In this document: positions 45,252 to 54,201 of the stretch, piece by piece
Numbering within the stretch: the first letter of the stretch is position 1
Layout of the letters: every line of letters starts with the position of its first letter
Assembly (NCBI RefSeq): GCF_007097395.1
Contig: NZ_VKDC01000004.1
Coordinates: 248,001 to 312,000, forward strand
Length of the DNA: 64,000 nt
Direction: 5' to 3'
Source: Fulvivirga sp. M361
GTDB lineage: Bacteria; Bacteroidota; Bacteroidia; Cytophagales; Cyclobacteriaceae
Program-made: the position numbers and the translations under genes
The notes under the pieces: model-generated
What the model saw: only the letters and a program-made list of their open reading frames with translations
Database searches by the model: none
What the model was told of the DNA's origin: nothing

Positions 45252-46694
45252 ATGAAACTTATCAAACTATTCGGATGCCTTTTTATTGTGTCCTTCCTGT
45301 CGCAATCCTGCGATCCGGAAATTACCCCCTGCCCTCAACCGCGCTTTACGGTAGAAGTGGGTAATAGCCCTAACCACATTATTGCCACTGCCGATTTTGA
45401 AGGCATTGAGGATGTAGTTCATAGTTGGTACATAGATGATAACCTTGTAGAAACGATAGAGCCGGGAAATAACCGAAGCAATAAATTTGACGCAGACCTC
45501 TCTAAGGCCGGCACCTATCGTATTTGCCTTAAAGTGGAATCAGAGGAGTGTGACGAAGCTCTAGAATTCTGCCTGGAAGTAAAAATCGAAAAAGACGGAC
45601 CAACGGATGAAGACTGTTTTCAGCCTGAATTCCAAATAAAAGAAACCGACAGGCATGACGTCTTTTCATTTCATGCTGATTTCGACGGTATGGATACCCT
45701 GGTGTACAGTTGGTACGTGGATGACCTTTTGGTAGAAACGGAAGAACTTAATGATAACAGAGATAACAAACTATTATGGGATTTTGACCCGGGTCAATAT
45801 ACTATTTGTATGGTGGTTCAGTCGGATGTTTGTCCGGACAACCTTAAATTCTGTCGTGAACTTACTGTAAAGGCTGCGGATTGCCCTGAATTATCCTTCG
45901 TTGCAAATGAAGACCCTGTAAATGTCTACACCTTTAAAGCTGACTTTGAAGGAAAAGAAGCACTACAGTATAAATGGTATATCAATGATGACTTGGTAGA
46001 CCAGGAAAATACACCCGGTAGCGAAACTGACCACCAGCTTTACTGGCAGTTTGGCCCGGGAGAGCACACGATTTGTATTGTAGGTATATCCGACCAATGT
46101 GAAAAGCTGGAATTCTGTAAGCAGATCGTTGCAGAAAACCCTGAAGGATGCCCGGACCTTTTCTTCCGAAAGGAAAAGATAAGTGACAGAAACTATAAGT
46201 TCTTTGCTGAATTTGAAGGGATCAATGACCTGCAGTGGTACGGCTGGTTCATCGACGGTGAATGGGTAGAAGATGAAAGTACCGCGAAACAGGGGGATAA
46301 TATCCTGGACTATGTGTTCACGGAAGGTACGCATGAAATATGTATCATGACAGAGACACCGGATTGTCCACGAGGCACAGAATACTGTAAAACCATTGAT
46401 GTAGTATTTGAGCAGTCTTGTAAAACACTCTCTTTCACCGCCAAAAAAGAAGCCGACGCCCCTGCCTACACCTTTACTGCCGACTTTGAAGGTCGTGATG
46501 ACGTGACTTACATATGGTCTGTTTCTGTCAATGGAGATCCTGTTGGAAAAGAAGTCCGTGAAGCCGGAAGTAATGATGATCATGCGTTTTACTGGCAGTT
46601 CCAGCCTGGTGAGGAGTACCTGGTTTGCCTGAAGCAAGATGGTGTGGAGTGCTCCAACTACCAGGTGTGTAAAGAATTTATCATTACCCCTTGA
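45252..46694 (+). CDS. Lipoprotein of five Ig/PKD-like cysteine repeats
   Basis: From the ATG at 45252 the product is 480 residues with a lipoprotein signal (FLSQSC). The rest is five tandem repeats of about 88 residues. Each starts CP-x-L/F, has FxADF(E/D)G, a WY(I/V)(D/N)D strand, F-x-PG-x-YTIC and ends with C-x-x-x-[LT]-[EK][FY]C. Each repeat has about three conserved cysteines. The strand pattern suggests an Ig/PKD-like sandwich. It is divergent from the FecI/FecR/receptor operon, so it may be exported to the surface and work with the receptor; no catalytic motif is seen. The 45156 start adds 32 residues ahead of the signal peptide. Confidence 0.8.
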   Translation: MKLIKLFGCLFIVSFLSQSCDPEITPCPQPRFTVEVGNSPNHIIATADFEGIEDVVHSWYIDDNLVETIEPGNNRSNKFDADLSKAGTYRICLKVESEECDEALEFCLEVKIEKDGPTDEDCFQPEFQIKETDRHDVFSFHADFDGMDTLVYSWYVDDLLVETEELNDNRDNKLLWDFDPGQYTICMVVQSDVCPDNLKFCRELTVKAADCPELSFVANEDPVNVYTFKADFEGKEALQYKWYINDDLVDQENTPGSETDHQLYWQFGPGEHTICIVGISDQCEKLEFCKQIVAENPEGCPDLFFRKEKISDRNYKFFAEFEGINDLQWYGWFIDGEWVEDESTAKQGDNILDYVFTEGTHEICIMTETPDCPRGTEYCKTIDVVFEQSCKTLSFTAKKEADAPAYTFTADFEGRDDVTYIWSVSVNGDPVGKEVREAGSNDDHAFYWQFQPGEEYLVCLKQDGVECSNYQVCKEFIITP

Positions 46695-46767
46695 TCTACT
46701 CACGCTATGTCATGCTCCCTATCGAATATAACGTATCCGAGAGCTCAACAGGGCATGTCATAGACAG

Positions 46768-46803
46768 GAAGCCGTCCGTAACGTCGCGACGGCTTCTTTT
46801 CAT
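46768..46803 (+). terminator. Rho-independent terminator between the repeat lipoprotein genes
   Basis: GAAGCCGTC (46768-46776) and GACGGCTTC (46788-46796) form a perfect 9-bp stem followed by TTTTCATTTATTTTTT. It lies 74 bases after the first lipoprotein gene, so the second gene probably needs its own promoter or gets readthrough. Confidence 0.88.
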
Positions 46804-46850
46804 TTATTTTTTAATAGTAATTTTATGGGAAGGTTATGTAAGTTAAAGTG

Positions 46851-48026
46851 ATGACAAAGGTTTTCCTACATATCGTGATGCTGTGCATGGCAGGATGCTG
46901 CATACTGTTCCAGTCCTGTGTGGATGACGACCTGGATTTTCCTGAAGGTGAATCGATCGATATAACAGAAAGCCTGGCGCTGAATTCCTTCCTGAATGCC
47001 ATTATCACTGAAAGCATAAACCTGAACCAGGTGGAGATCATCTACCCTATCAACCTGGCATTTAACTCCAATGTAATCATAGAGATCACCAGCGACGAAG
47101 GGTTGTTGGAATCCATCAGAAGTCAATCCAATACTTTACATATCACGGGAATAGAGTTTCCAGTCGCACTGATAAGTGACAACAAAACATTTACCCTGGA
47201 AGATGAAGCTGATTTTATCAATCTCCTGGAAGAAATAGACCTGCAAACTATCCGAAAGGACTTTGACGCTACATTCAGGAACTGCTTCAACCTGGTATAT
47301 CCGGTTACCCTGATCAATGCAATGCAAAAGGAGGTCAATATAGCCACGGATACCGAATTAAGTACACTATTTCAGACCGAGGGCACTACGTATCAGCCAA
47401 AATTTGTATTCCCCATCCGCCTGTCTGTCTTTGAATCAAACACAGAAGAAGTGATCAACAGTAATTTTGACCTGTATGAAGTAATGAACAACTGCGACGG
47501 CTGTCCGGAGCTTGCTTTTACGGTAGAGCCATTAACTACCACCCGATACAGCTTTCAGGCTGATTTTCCGGGGATCAATACCCTGCCTTCTTATGACTGG
47601 TTTATCGATGGAAATTTTGTAGAAAGCGATGGGGTCATACACCAGGGAGATAACCAATTGACGGAGACATTCACTCCCGGTGAACATGAGATCTGTATCA
47701 AAGCACAAACACCCGATTGCGCGTTGGGGACATCCTTTTGTCGTCAATTGACTGTAAAAGACCCATGCCCGCAACTGTCCTTTGTCAAGGAAGGACAAGA
47801 ACGCTTTTTTACTTTTACAGCAGATTTTGCTGAAAAAGACGAAATTATCTATGAATGGAGGATCAGCATAAATAATGACCCGATCACTTCAGAAGTGGAG
47901 GGGCCTGACGGAGATAATATGCTTTCTTTCCAGTTCAACCCGGGCACTTATGAAATTTGCCTTTTTACTGAAACGGAAGAATGCCCGCAGGGAACAAGTT
48001 TTTGTATTGATTTAGTAGTGGAATGA
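46851..48026 (+). CDS. Lipoprotein with two of the same Ig/PKD-like repeats
   Basis: A 391-residue lipoprotein (signal ends CILFQSC, start at the ATG at 46851; a GTG one codon earlier is possible). The N-terminal 210 residues are unique, with internally similar strands YPINLAF, YPVTLIN and FPIRLSV, each followed by acidic sequence. The C-terminal half has two repeats of the family in the preceding gene (CPELAF...FCRQLTV and CPQLSF...FCIDLVV). The shared repeats and neighbouring position suggest that the two products act together, perhaps at the cell surface. No enzyme motif. Confidence 0.78.
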   Translation: MTKVFLHIVMLCMAGCCILFQSCVDDDLDFPEGESIDITESLALNSFLNAIITESINLNQVEIIYPINLAFNSNVIIEITSDEGLLESIRSQSNTLHITGIEFPVALISDNKTFTLEDEADFINLLEEIDLQTIRKDFDATFRNCFNLVYPVTLINAMQKEVNIATDTELSTLFQTEGTTYQPKFVFPIRLSVFESNTEEVINSNFDLYEVMNNCDGCPELAFTVEPLTTTRYSFQADFPGINTLPSYDWFIDGNFVESDGVIHQGDNQLTETFTPGEHEICIKAQTPDCALGTSFCRQLTVKDPCPQLSFVKEGQERFFTFTADFAEKDEIIYEWRISINNDPITSEVEGPDGDNMLSFQFNPGTYEICLFTETEECPQGTSFCIDLVVE

Positions 48027-48065
48027 TGAGTTGGCAAGGAGAAGGACTTTGTATCTTGTTTGTAA

Positions 48066-49016
48066 ATGTTTAGAAAGCCTGAAAACGGAATGGTTTGTTT
48101 AGCATGTTGTAAAACACATGTGAAGACCGGATTTCAAATAATATTGCTAACAGGCTTATTATCATTTCTTGGATGCAAAGAAAAGACAGAATCGAGTATA
48201 GCATCAACCACATTAGAGCTTGATGACTCCACGAAAGAAAAGCTTAGGAATGAACTAAAACGAGACTCAAACAGACCATTTGATTCTGAATGGATAAGGA
48301 CTACAAATTTAGAAAGAACTATTGTAGATAAATATGGATTCGAAGGCATCAAACTGGTTTTTGAATACCGAAATAGTAAGAATTACTATGATAAAGGGAG
48401 TTTCCCATCTGATTGTCCCTGGTATTCGTTAAACAGTCTTTCAATCAAAGAAAGTATAGAGAAAAATTTTGAGCCAATCAGGGCCAAGCTACCTCTTTTA
48501 ATTAACTCTCTTAAGGACAGGTGTGAATTCATTTATGCGGAAAAAAAGAACCAAGATTGGCATTTGCATTATTTTTTGCGAATGAAACTTTACAATGGCG
48601 GGAACTATTATCGCATTTATACAGGAGGGCCTCCTAAAAATAATATCAAGCCAAATTCCAATCTGCAATCTTTTCAATGGGAAATTCCGAATGATTTAAA
48701 AGAGTTTTATTCCATTCATGATGGTTTTGGTGAAATTTATGATGCGAATTTCATCCTTAGCTCCAAGAATATTGAAGTAATGGGAGAAAGGATGAATCCA
48801 ATAGTCAAAAAACTTGGGGTTACACCAGAGGACTATTCTTTCAATGACTTATTAGAATTTTTCCCGGATGGTATCGGTAATACCCAATGTTTTATTCGAT
48901 CTAAAAAAGATAATATCAAAACTGTTGACTGGGATCATGAAGTTTGGAAAATTTCCAATGTCATTGGGTTTTATGATTTCATAAATGAAAGAATGAGTGA
49001 AATTGATGAAGAATAG
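48066..49016 (+). CDS. SUKH (SMI1/KNR4)-like lipoprotein
   Basis: A 316-residue product. The start is uncertain: 48066 or the ATG at 48090 (MVCLACC); the lipoprotein signal is FQIILLTGLLSFLGC. The C-terminal part (FQWEIPNDLKEFYSIHDGFGEIYD, FNDLLEFFPDGIGNTQCFI, IGFYDFINERM) follows the SUKH domain, which in bacteria is frequent among immunity proteins of polymorphic toxin systems. The middle part (about 60-180) is not recognised. No toxin gene is next to it, and the gene is markedly AT-rich, so it may be acquired. Confidence 0.65.
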   Translation: MFRKPENGMVCLACCKTHVKTGFQIILLTGLLSFLGCKEKTESSIASTTLELDDSTKEKLRNELKRDSNRPFDSEWIRTTNLERTIVDKYGFEGIKLVFEYRNSKNYYDKGSFPSDCPWYSLNSLSIKESIEKNFEPIRAKLPLLINSLKDRCEFIYAEKKNQDWHLHYFLRMKLYNGGNYYRIYTGGPPKNNIKPNSNLQSFQWEIPNDLKEFYSIHDGFGEIYDANFILSSKNIEVMGERMNPIVKKLGVTPEDYSFNDLLEFFPDGIGNTQCFIRSKKDNIKTVDWDHEVWKISNVIGFYDFINERMSEIDEE

Positions 49017-49093
49017 AAACATTTTACCTCCAGCTGGTCCTAATTTTATAAAGAGGACTAAAGGGTAATTCCATACCAAGACAGCCCGTATAA

Positions 49094-49303
49094 ATGTGGG
49101 TTTTAGAACTTCAATACTCTTTTACAAAGTATCACCACCCTCTTATTTTGGGGTCGGGTCATATGGAAAAGTTTCTTGGTGATGAAGATGTTCTTGGGGT
49201 GAAAACGATTTCCGAATTGTCTGATAGAACCCCGGTACAGTTCAGATTCAGCGGGATTCATAAACTTGATAAATACGAATACTTAGTAAGAATAGGAGAA
49301 TGA
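49094..49303 (+). CDS. Small hypothetical protein
   Basis: A 69-codon frame (MWVLELQYSFTKYHHPLILG ... YEYLVRIGE). No family recognised. It lies 77 bases after the SUKH-like lipoprotein in the same direction with similar AT-rich composition. It could be a real gene or the end of a decayed one. Confidence 0.35.
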   Translation: MWVLELQYSFTKYHHPLILGSGHMEKFLGDEDVLGVKTISELSDRTPVQFRFSGIHKLDKYEYLVRIGE

Positions 49304-49363
49304 ACGGAATAGAACAAAGCCTATAAATGAACCGGGAGATAGCTTTTTACTTCATCCATAGAC

Positions 49364-49501
49364 CTAACCTCCACAGCCCAGACTCTTCTTTAAATCACGA
49401 TCAGGAAGGCCTCCAAAACCTTCGCGGACAGACCGGTCTTCCGTTTCTTTTACCTCCTCTTTCTTCGTTTTTGCTGATTCTTTGACTTTCTTCTTACTCA
49501 T
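49364..49501 (-). CDS. Small conserved protein with GFGGLPDRDLKKxLGCGG tail
   Basis: ATG at 49501 opens a 45-codon frame. The first half is lysine- and glutamate-rich (MSKKKVKESAKTKKEEV), and the end reads GFGGLPDRDLKKSLGCGG followed by a stop. I recall small Bacteroidota proteins with this LPxxDLKKxLGCG ending, and the composition is coding-like, so I think it is real. No function is known to me. It is divergent from the S9 peptidase gene across 100 bases. Confidence 0.6.
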   Translation of the reverse strand: MSKKKVKESAKTKKEEVKETEDRSVREGFGGLPDRDLKKSLGCGG

Positions 49502-49601
49502 AACCAGGGCACCGTTCAAATAATAAAATCCTGACCTCACAGGTTGTACGTTTATTAATAACGATCATTGTAGTATAAGAGTTAACCTTAACCACATTGT
49601 A

Positions 49602-51728
49602 ATGAGCCATTCAAAAATCATCTTTATCTGTTTTGTATGCCTTATGTTTGCAGGCTGCAATCAAAAAAAAGAACACGTGACCGATAAGCCCATTCCTCCA
49701 AAAGCGGAAAAAATTGACAAAGAGTTAGTAGCCCATGGACAAACCAGAATGGACCCATATTACTGGCTCAATGACCGTGAAGATGCTAATGTGATCAGCT
49801 ACCTGGAAGCTGAAAATGCTTATACGGATACCATGATGAAACATACTGAAGTGTTTCAGACCAACCTGTACAATGAAATAGTAGGAAGGATCAAACAGAC
49901 GGACGAATCTGTACCCTACAAATCGAACGGTTACTGGTATTATACCCGCTATGAAGAGGGTAATGAGTATCCCATCCACTGCCGCAAAAAAGAGACCCTG
50001 GAAGCCCCTGAAGAGGTGATGTTGAACGTAAATGAAATGGCTGAAGGCCACGAATACTACCAGGTGGCAGGCCTTAATGTAAGCAAGGACAATAAATTAC
50101 TGGCATTTGGGGTGGATACGGTAAGCCGCCGCAAATACACGATATATGTAAAAAACCTTGAAACCGGGGAGCAGTTGGACCTGGCCATTAGCAATACTAC
50201 CGGAGGTAGTACCTGGGCCAATGACAACGAAACACTTTTTTACACACGGAAAGATGCTGAGACCCTCCGGTCAAACCAGGTATTTAAACACAAGTTGGGT
50301 TCTGCTAACCTGGGTGAGCTGATCTTCGAGGAAAAAGATGAAACCTTTTATACGGGAATATACAAGACAAAGTCAGACGAGTTTCTCGTGATCTGGTCAG
50401 GCAGCACGCTTACCAATGACTACCGGATTTTAAATGCGAATACACCGGATGAAGAATTTAAGCCTTTTTCACCACGTGAAAGGGGTCTGGAGTACTCCAT
50501 AGAGCATTTTGAAGATAAGTTTTATGTGGTGACCAACTGGGAAGCCCAGAATTTCCGACTAATGGAAACCCCGGATAATGAAACCGATAAAAGTAATTGG
50601 AAAGAGGTGATTGCCCACCGGCCCGACGTGTACATGGAAGGCATAGAGGTCTTTAAAAAATACATGGTGATCGAGGAGCGTGAAAAAGGCCTTACCCAGC
50701 TTCGGATCATTGATCAAAAATCCAAAGAGGAGCATTACCTGGATTTCGGTGAAGAAGCTTATACCGCATACATATCCATTAATCCGGAGTTTGATACTGA
50801 GCTGCTACGTTATGGATATACGTCTATGACTACTCCGAATTCTACCTATGACTATCATATGGAGACAAAGGAAAAAACGCTTCTGAAACAGCAGGAAGTT
50901 GTGGGTGGCTATGATGCATCAGCTTATGAAACGAAACGGTTGTATGCCGAAGCAAGAGATGGTGTTCAGGTACCTATTTCCCTGGTTTACAAAAAGGAAT
51001 TAAAAGGAAATGAGGCCAGGCCAACGCTGCTATACGGTTATGGTTCTTACGGGGCCACTATTGACCCAACGTTTAGTTCAGTACGATTGAGCTTACTGGA
51101 CAGAGGATTTGTTTTTGCCATTGCGCACATCAGAGGAGGTCAGTTGCTGGGCAGACAGTGGTATGAAGATGGCAAAATGTTCAAAAAGAAGAATACATTC
51201 AACGACTTTATAGACTGCGCGGAGCACTTAATTGAGCAGCAATATGCGGACAGTGAAAACCTCTTCGCTATGGGAGGCAGTGCAGGAGGGCTTCTGATGG
51301 GGGCCATAGTCAATCAAAGGCCTGACCTGTGGAAAGGAATAGTAGCTGCCGTACCCTTTGTAGATGTAATGACCACCATGCTGGATGAAAGCATCCCACT
51401 CACTACCGGCGAATATGATGAATGGGGGAATCCCAATGAATTAGAGTCTTATGAATATATGCTGTCATACTCTCCATATGACAATGTGGAGAGCAAAGCT
51501 TATCCGAATATGTTGGTCACTACCGGACTGCACGATTCACAGGTACAATATTGGGAGCCTGCCAAATGGGTGGCCCGATTACGGGATATGAAAACGGATG
51601 ACAACCGGTTACTTTTGGAAACAAATATGGAAGCAGGTCATGGCGGCGCTTCCGGAAGGTTCCAAAGGTATAAAGAAACAGCGCTGGAGTATGCCTTTAT
51701 CCTGGACCTGGCCGGGGTCACAGAATAG
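49602..51728 (+). CDS. S9 family oligopeptidase (oligopeptidase B-like), lipoprotein
   Basis: A 708-residue serine peptidase with a lipoprotein signal (LMFAGC). Residues about 40-440 form the prolyl-oligopeptidase beta-propeller (DPYYWLND, SVPYKSNGYWYYTRYEEGNEYPI). The alpha/beta-hydrolase domain has the nucleophile in MGGSAGGLLMG, an Asp in TGLHDSQVQYWEP and a His in EAGHGGASGR. Oligopeptidase B prefers short peptides after basic residues. The lipoprotein signal puts it on the periplasmic or outer membrane side. It precedes feoA but with 135 bases between, so probably separate. Confidence 0.92.
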   Translation: MSHSKIIFICFVCLMFAGCNQKKEHVTDKPIPPKAEKIDKELVAHGQTRMDPYYWLNDREDANVISYLEAENAYTDTMMKHTEVFQTNLYNEIVGRIKQTDESVPYKSNGYWYYTRYEEGNEYPIHCRKKETLEAPEEVMLNVNEMAEGHEYYQVAGLNVSKDNKLLAFGVDTVSRRKYTIYVKNLETGEQLDLAISNTTGGSTWANDNETLFYTRKDAETLRSNQVFKHKLGSANLGELIFEEKDETFYTGIYKTKSDEFLVIWSGSTLTNDYRILNANTPDEEFKPFSPRERGLEYSIEHFEDKFYVVTNWEAQNFRLMETPDNETDKSNWKEVIAHRPDVYMEGIEVFKKYMVIEEREKGLTQLRIIDQKSKEEHYLDFGEEAYTAYISINPEFDTELLRYGYTSMTTPNSTYDYHMETKEKTLLKQQEVVGGYDASAYETKRLYAEARDGVQVPISLVYKKELKGNEARPTLLYGYGSYGATIDPTFSSVRLSLLDRGFVFAIAHIRGGQLLGRQWYEDGKMFKKKNTFNDFIDCAEHLIEQQYADSENLFAMGGSAGGLLMGAIVNQRPDLWKGIVAAVPFVDVMTTMLDESIPLTTGEYDEWGNPNELESYEYMLSYSPYDNVESKAYPNMLVTTGLHDSQVQYWEPAKWVARLRDMKTDDNRLLLETNMEAGHGGASGRFQRYKETALEYAFILDLAGVTE

Positions 51729-51863
51729 ACCCGATGTCAGTAAAAGCTTAATTACTTGATCAAAATCAGTTTTTTACAGTATTGGATTTAAGAGAGAACG
51801 TTTGTTTTAGTTGACATAACCGCATATCTTCGCATTGTTTATAATCAATCTAAATAAAGGGAT

Positions 51864-52088
51864 TTGAAGACGAAGAGCGTAGTAGATCTTAAAGCTGGAG
51901 AAAGTGGTATAATCAGTGGATTTCTCGATGATACGTTGTCTTTGAAACTCCTGGAAATGGGCTGTCTTCCGGGGCAGTCTATTAAATTTAACTTTGCAGC
52001 TCCTTTCGGGGACCCAATCTGTGTAAGTGTAGCCGGCTATAATCTTTCCCTTCGTTTGGACGAAGCTGTCACTATTTCCATTCAGTAA
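51864..52088 (+). CDS. feoA: Ferrous iron transport protein A
   Basis: A 74-residue SH3-like protein: LKAGESGIISGFLDD, LLEMGCLPGQSIKF, PICVSVAGYNLSLRLDEAVTISI. FeoA is a small cytoplasmic partner of the FeoB Fe2+ transporter. It appears to start with TTG at 51864 since no ATG fits. Its stop is directly followed by the feoB ATG, so the two genes are cotranscribed. Confidence 0.92.
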   Translation: MKTKSVVDLKAGESGIISGFLDDTLSLKLLEMGCLPGQSIKFNFAAPFGDPICVSVAGYNLSLRLDEAVTISIQ

Positions 52089-54197
52089 ATGGGCGACAAA
52101 GCAGTCAGGAGAATTGCCCTTATCGGGAACCCTAATTCTGGTAAATCATCCCTTTTTAACCATCTGACTGGTCTCAATCAGAAAATAGGGAATTTCCCGG
52201 GGGTTACTGTAGACAAGAAAAAAGGGTACTGCATGTTGGACGCTTCTACCAAAGCCGAGATCATTGACCTGCCGGGTACCTACAGTATCTACCCTAACTC
52301 TACGGATGAAAAAATTGTATTTGACATTTTAGGAGACAAGAACAGTGCCTTGTACCCTGACCTGGTAGTGGTGGTGGTAGACGCCTCTAATTTCAAACGG
52401 AACCTGCTCCTGTTTACACAGATCCATGATCTGAACATCCCTACCGTTCTCGCCTTAAATATGATGGACCTGGTGAAAAAGACAGGACTCAATATTGACC
52501 ATAAAAAGCTTGAGGAACAGCTCTGCATACCCGTAGTACCTATAGAGGCAAGGAAAGGAAAAGGCCTGGACGCATTGAAAAAGGCACTAAAAGGTCAATA
52601 TAAAACAGAGCGCAAACCCATCTTCAATGCACACAGCCATGCGTCTGAAGCTATCGAAAGTGTTAAGAAGATCTTTTCTTTGACCGAAGATTACCGGGCG
52701 TACCAGCTGCTACAGCAGCACCGCATCAGCCAGGGGTTGCAGGAAAACGAAAAGAACCTGTTAAGTGACATTGCTGAAAAGCATGCATTTAAAAAAGATG
52801 AGCTCAGGAGGACGGAGACTCTGGAACGATATGCCTCCATTAATGACTTTATTCAAGGGGTAGTAAAAGAAAGTTCGGCAATACTTCCCAAACGCTGGAC
52901 ACAAAAACTAGATAAGCTATTTACTCATAAGATATTAGGCTACCTCATCTTCATGAGCATCTTATTCCTGATCTTCCAATCCATATTTGCCTGGGCAGAA
53001 GTACCCATGGACCTGATCGATCTGGGCTTTTCCACCTTTAGCGCCTGGCTTGGTCATGTATTACCTGACGGAGTGCTTACAGACCTGCTGACAGAAGGTA
53101 TTGTGCCTGGCCTGGGCGGGATCATTATTTTTATTCCTCAGATCGCTATTCTTTTTGCCTTTATCTCCATCCTGGAGGAATCCGGTTATATGTCCAGGGT
53201 AGTGTTTCTGATGGATAAGATCATGCGGAAATTTGGTCTGAACGGCCGAAGTGTGGTACCCCTGATCTCCAGTGTAGCCTGTGCCATCCCCGCTATAATG
53301 GCCACACGTACCATTGACAATTGGAAAGAACGGCTGATCACCATATTTGTCGCTCCGTTTATAAGCTGTTCGGCGCGTTTACCCATCTACACGATCATTA
53401 TAGCCCTGATCATTCCCGATGAACCGGTACTCGGGATCTTAAACTTACAAGGCTTCGCGCTAATGGGGATGTACCTGCTAGGCTTTTCAGCAGCGTTCAT
53501 TTCAGCAGCAGTGATGAAGGTTATCCTTAAAACGAAGGAACGAAGCTTCCTGGTGATGGAACTTCCTACCTATAAAATGCCGCGTTGGGGTAATGTAGGT
53601 ATAACCATGTATGAAAAATCCAAAACGTTTGTATTGGAAGCAGGTAAGATCATATTGGCCATAGCTATTATACTTTGGGTATTAGCCTCCTATGGTCCGG
53701 GAGATCGTATGAAAAATGCACATGAAGTAATGGCAAACCAGTTTCCTGGTTTAGATGCTGTGGAATTAGAAAGCAAAGTGGAGGCATATCGCCTTGAAAA
53801 CTCCTATGCCGGAATATTCGGCAAAGCCATCGAACCGGTAATTACTCCCCTTGGGTACGACTGGAAGATCGGAATTGCATTGATCACTTCTTTTGCTGCC
53901 CGTGAGGTATTTGTAGGCACCATGGCCACTATCTACAGTATCGGAGGAGTAGATGATGAATCCACCATAAAGCAAAGGATGGGGGCTGAGATCAATCCGG
54001 ATACCGGCTTGCCCCGTTATGATTTTGCTACAGGATTTTCTTTACTGGTATTTTATGCCTTTGCTATGCAGTGTATGAGCACACTTGCCATCGTATACCG
54101 GGAGACCAAGGGTTGGAAATGGCCTTTGCTACAACTGGGGTATATGTCAATGGTGGCTTATCTATCGGCACTGTTGGTGTATCAATTATTTTCGTAA
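52089..54197 (+). CDS. feoB: Ferrous iron transporter FeoB
   Basis: A 702-residue inner-membrane Fe2+ transporter with a G-protein head: G1 GNPNSGKS (residues 13-20), G2/switch region NFPGVTVDK, G3 DLPGTY, G4 NMMD. A helical spacer follows (about 190-275), then 8 or more transmembrane helices with gating segments EESGYMSRVVFLMD, SVACAIPAIMATR and SCSARLPIYTIII. The cysteines in SVACAIP and SCSARLP are the usual FeoB ones. No FeoC is seen. Expressed with feoA. Confidence 0.95.
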   Translation: MGDKAVRRIALIGNPNSGKSSLFNHLTGLNQKIGNFPGVTVDKKKGYCMLDASTKAEIIDLPGTYSIYPNSTDEKIVFDILGDKNSALYPDLVVVVVDASNFKRNLLLFTQIHDLNIPTVLALNMMDLVKKTGLNIDHKKLEEQLCIPVVPIEARKGKGLDALKKALKGQYKTERKPIFNAHSHASEAIESVKKIFSLTEDYRAYQLLQQHRISQGLQENEKNLLSDIAEKHAFKKDELRRTETLERYASINDFIQGVVKESSAILPKRWTQKLDKLFTHKILGYLIFMSILFLIFQSIFAWAEVPMDLIDLGFSTFSAWLGHVLPDGVLTDLLTEGIVPGLGGIIIFIPQIAILFAFISILEESGYMSRVVFLMDKIMRKFGLNGRSVVPLISSVACAIPAIMATRTIDNWKERLITIFVAPFISCSARLPIYTIIIALIIPDEPVLGILNLQGFALMGMYLLGFSAAFISAAVMKVILKTKERSFLVMELPTYKMPRWGNVGITMYEKSKTFVLEAGKIILAIAIILWVLASYGPGDRMKNAHEVMANQFPGLDAVELESKVEAYRLENSYAGIFGKAIEPVITPLGYDWKIGIALITSFAAREVFVGTMATIYSIGGVDDESTIKQRMGAEINPDTGLPRYDFATGFSLLVFYAFAMQCMSTLAIVYRETKGWKWPLLQLGYMSMVAYLSALLVYQLFS

Positions 54198-54201
54198 GGG
54201 T

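Noticed and set aside
45963-46703. 246-codon open frame on the minus strand
   Set aside because: It is antisense to the repeat lipoprotein; its repeated look comes from the repeats on the coding strand.
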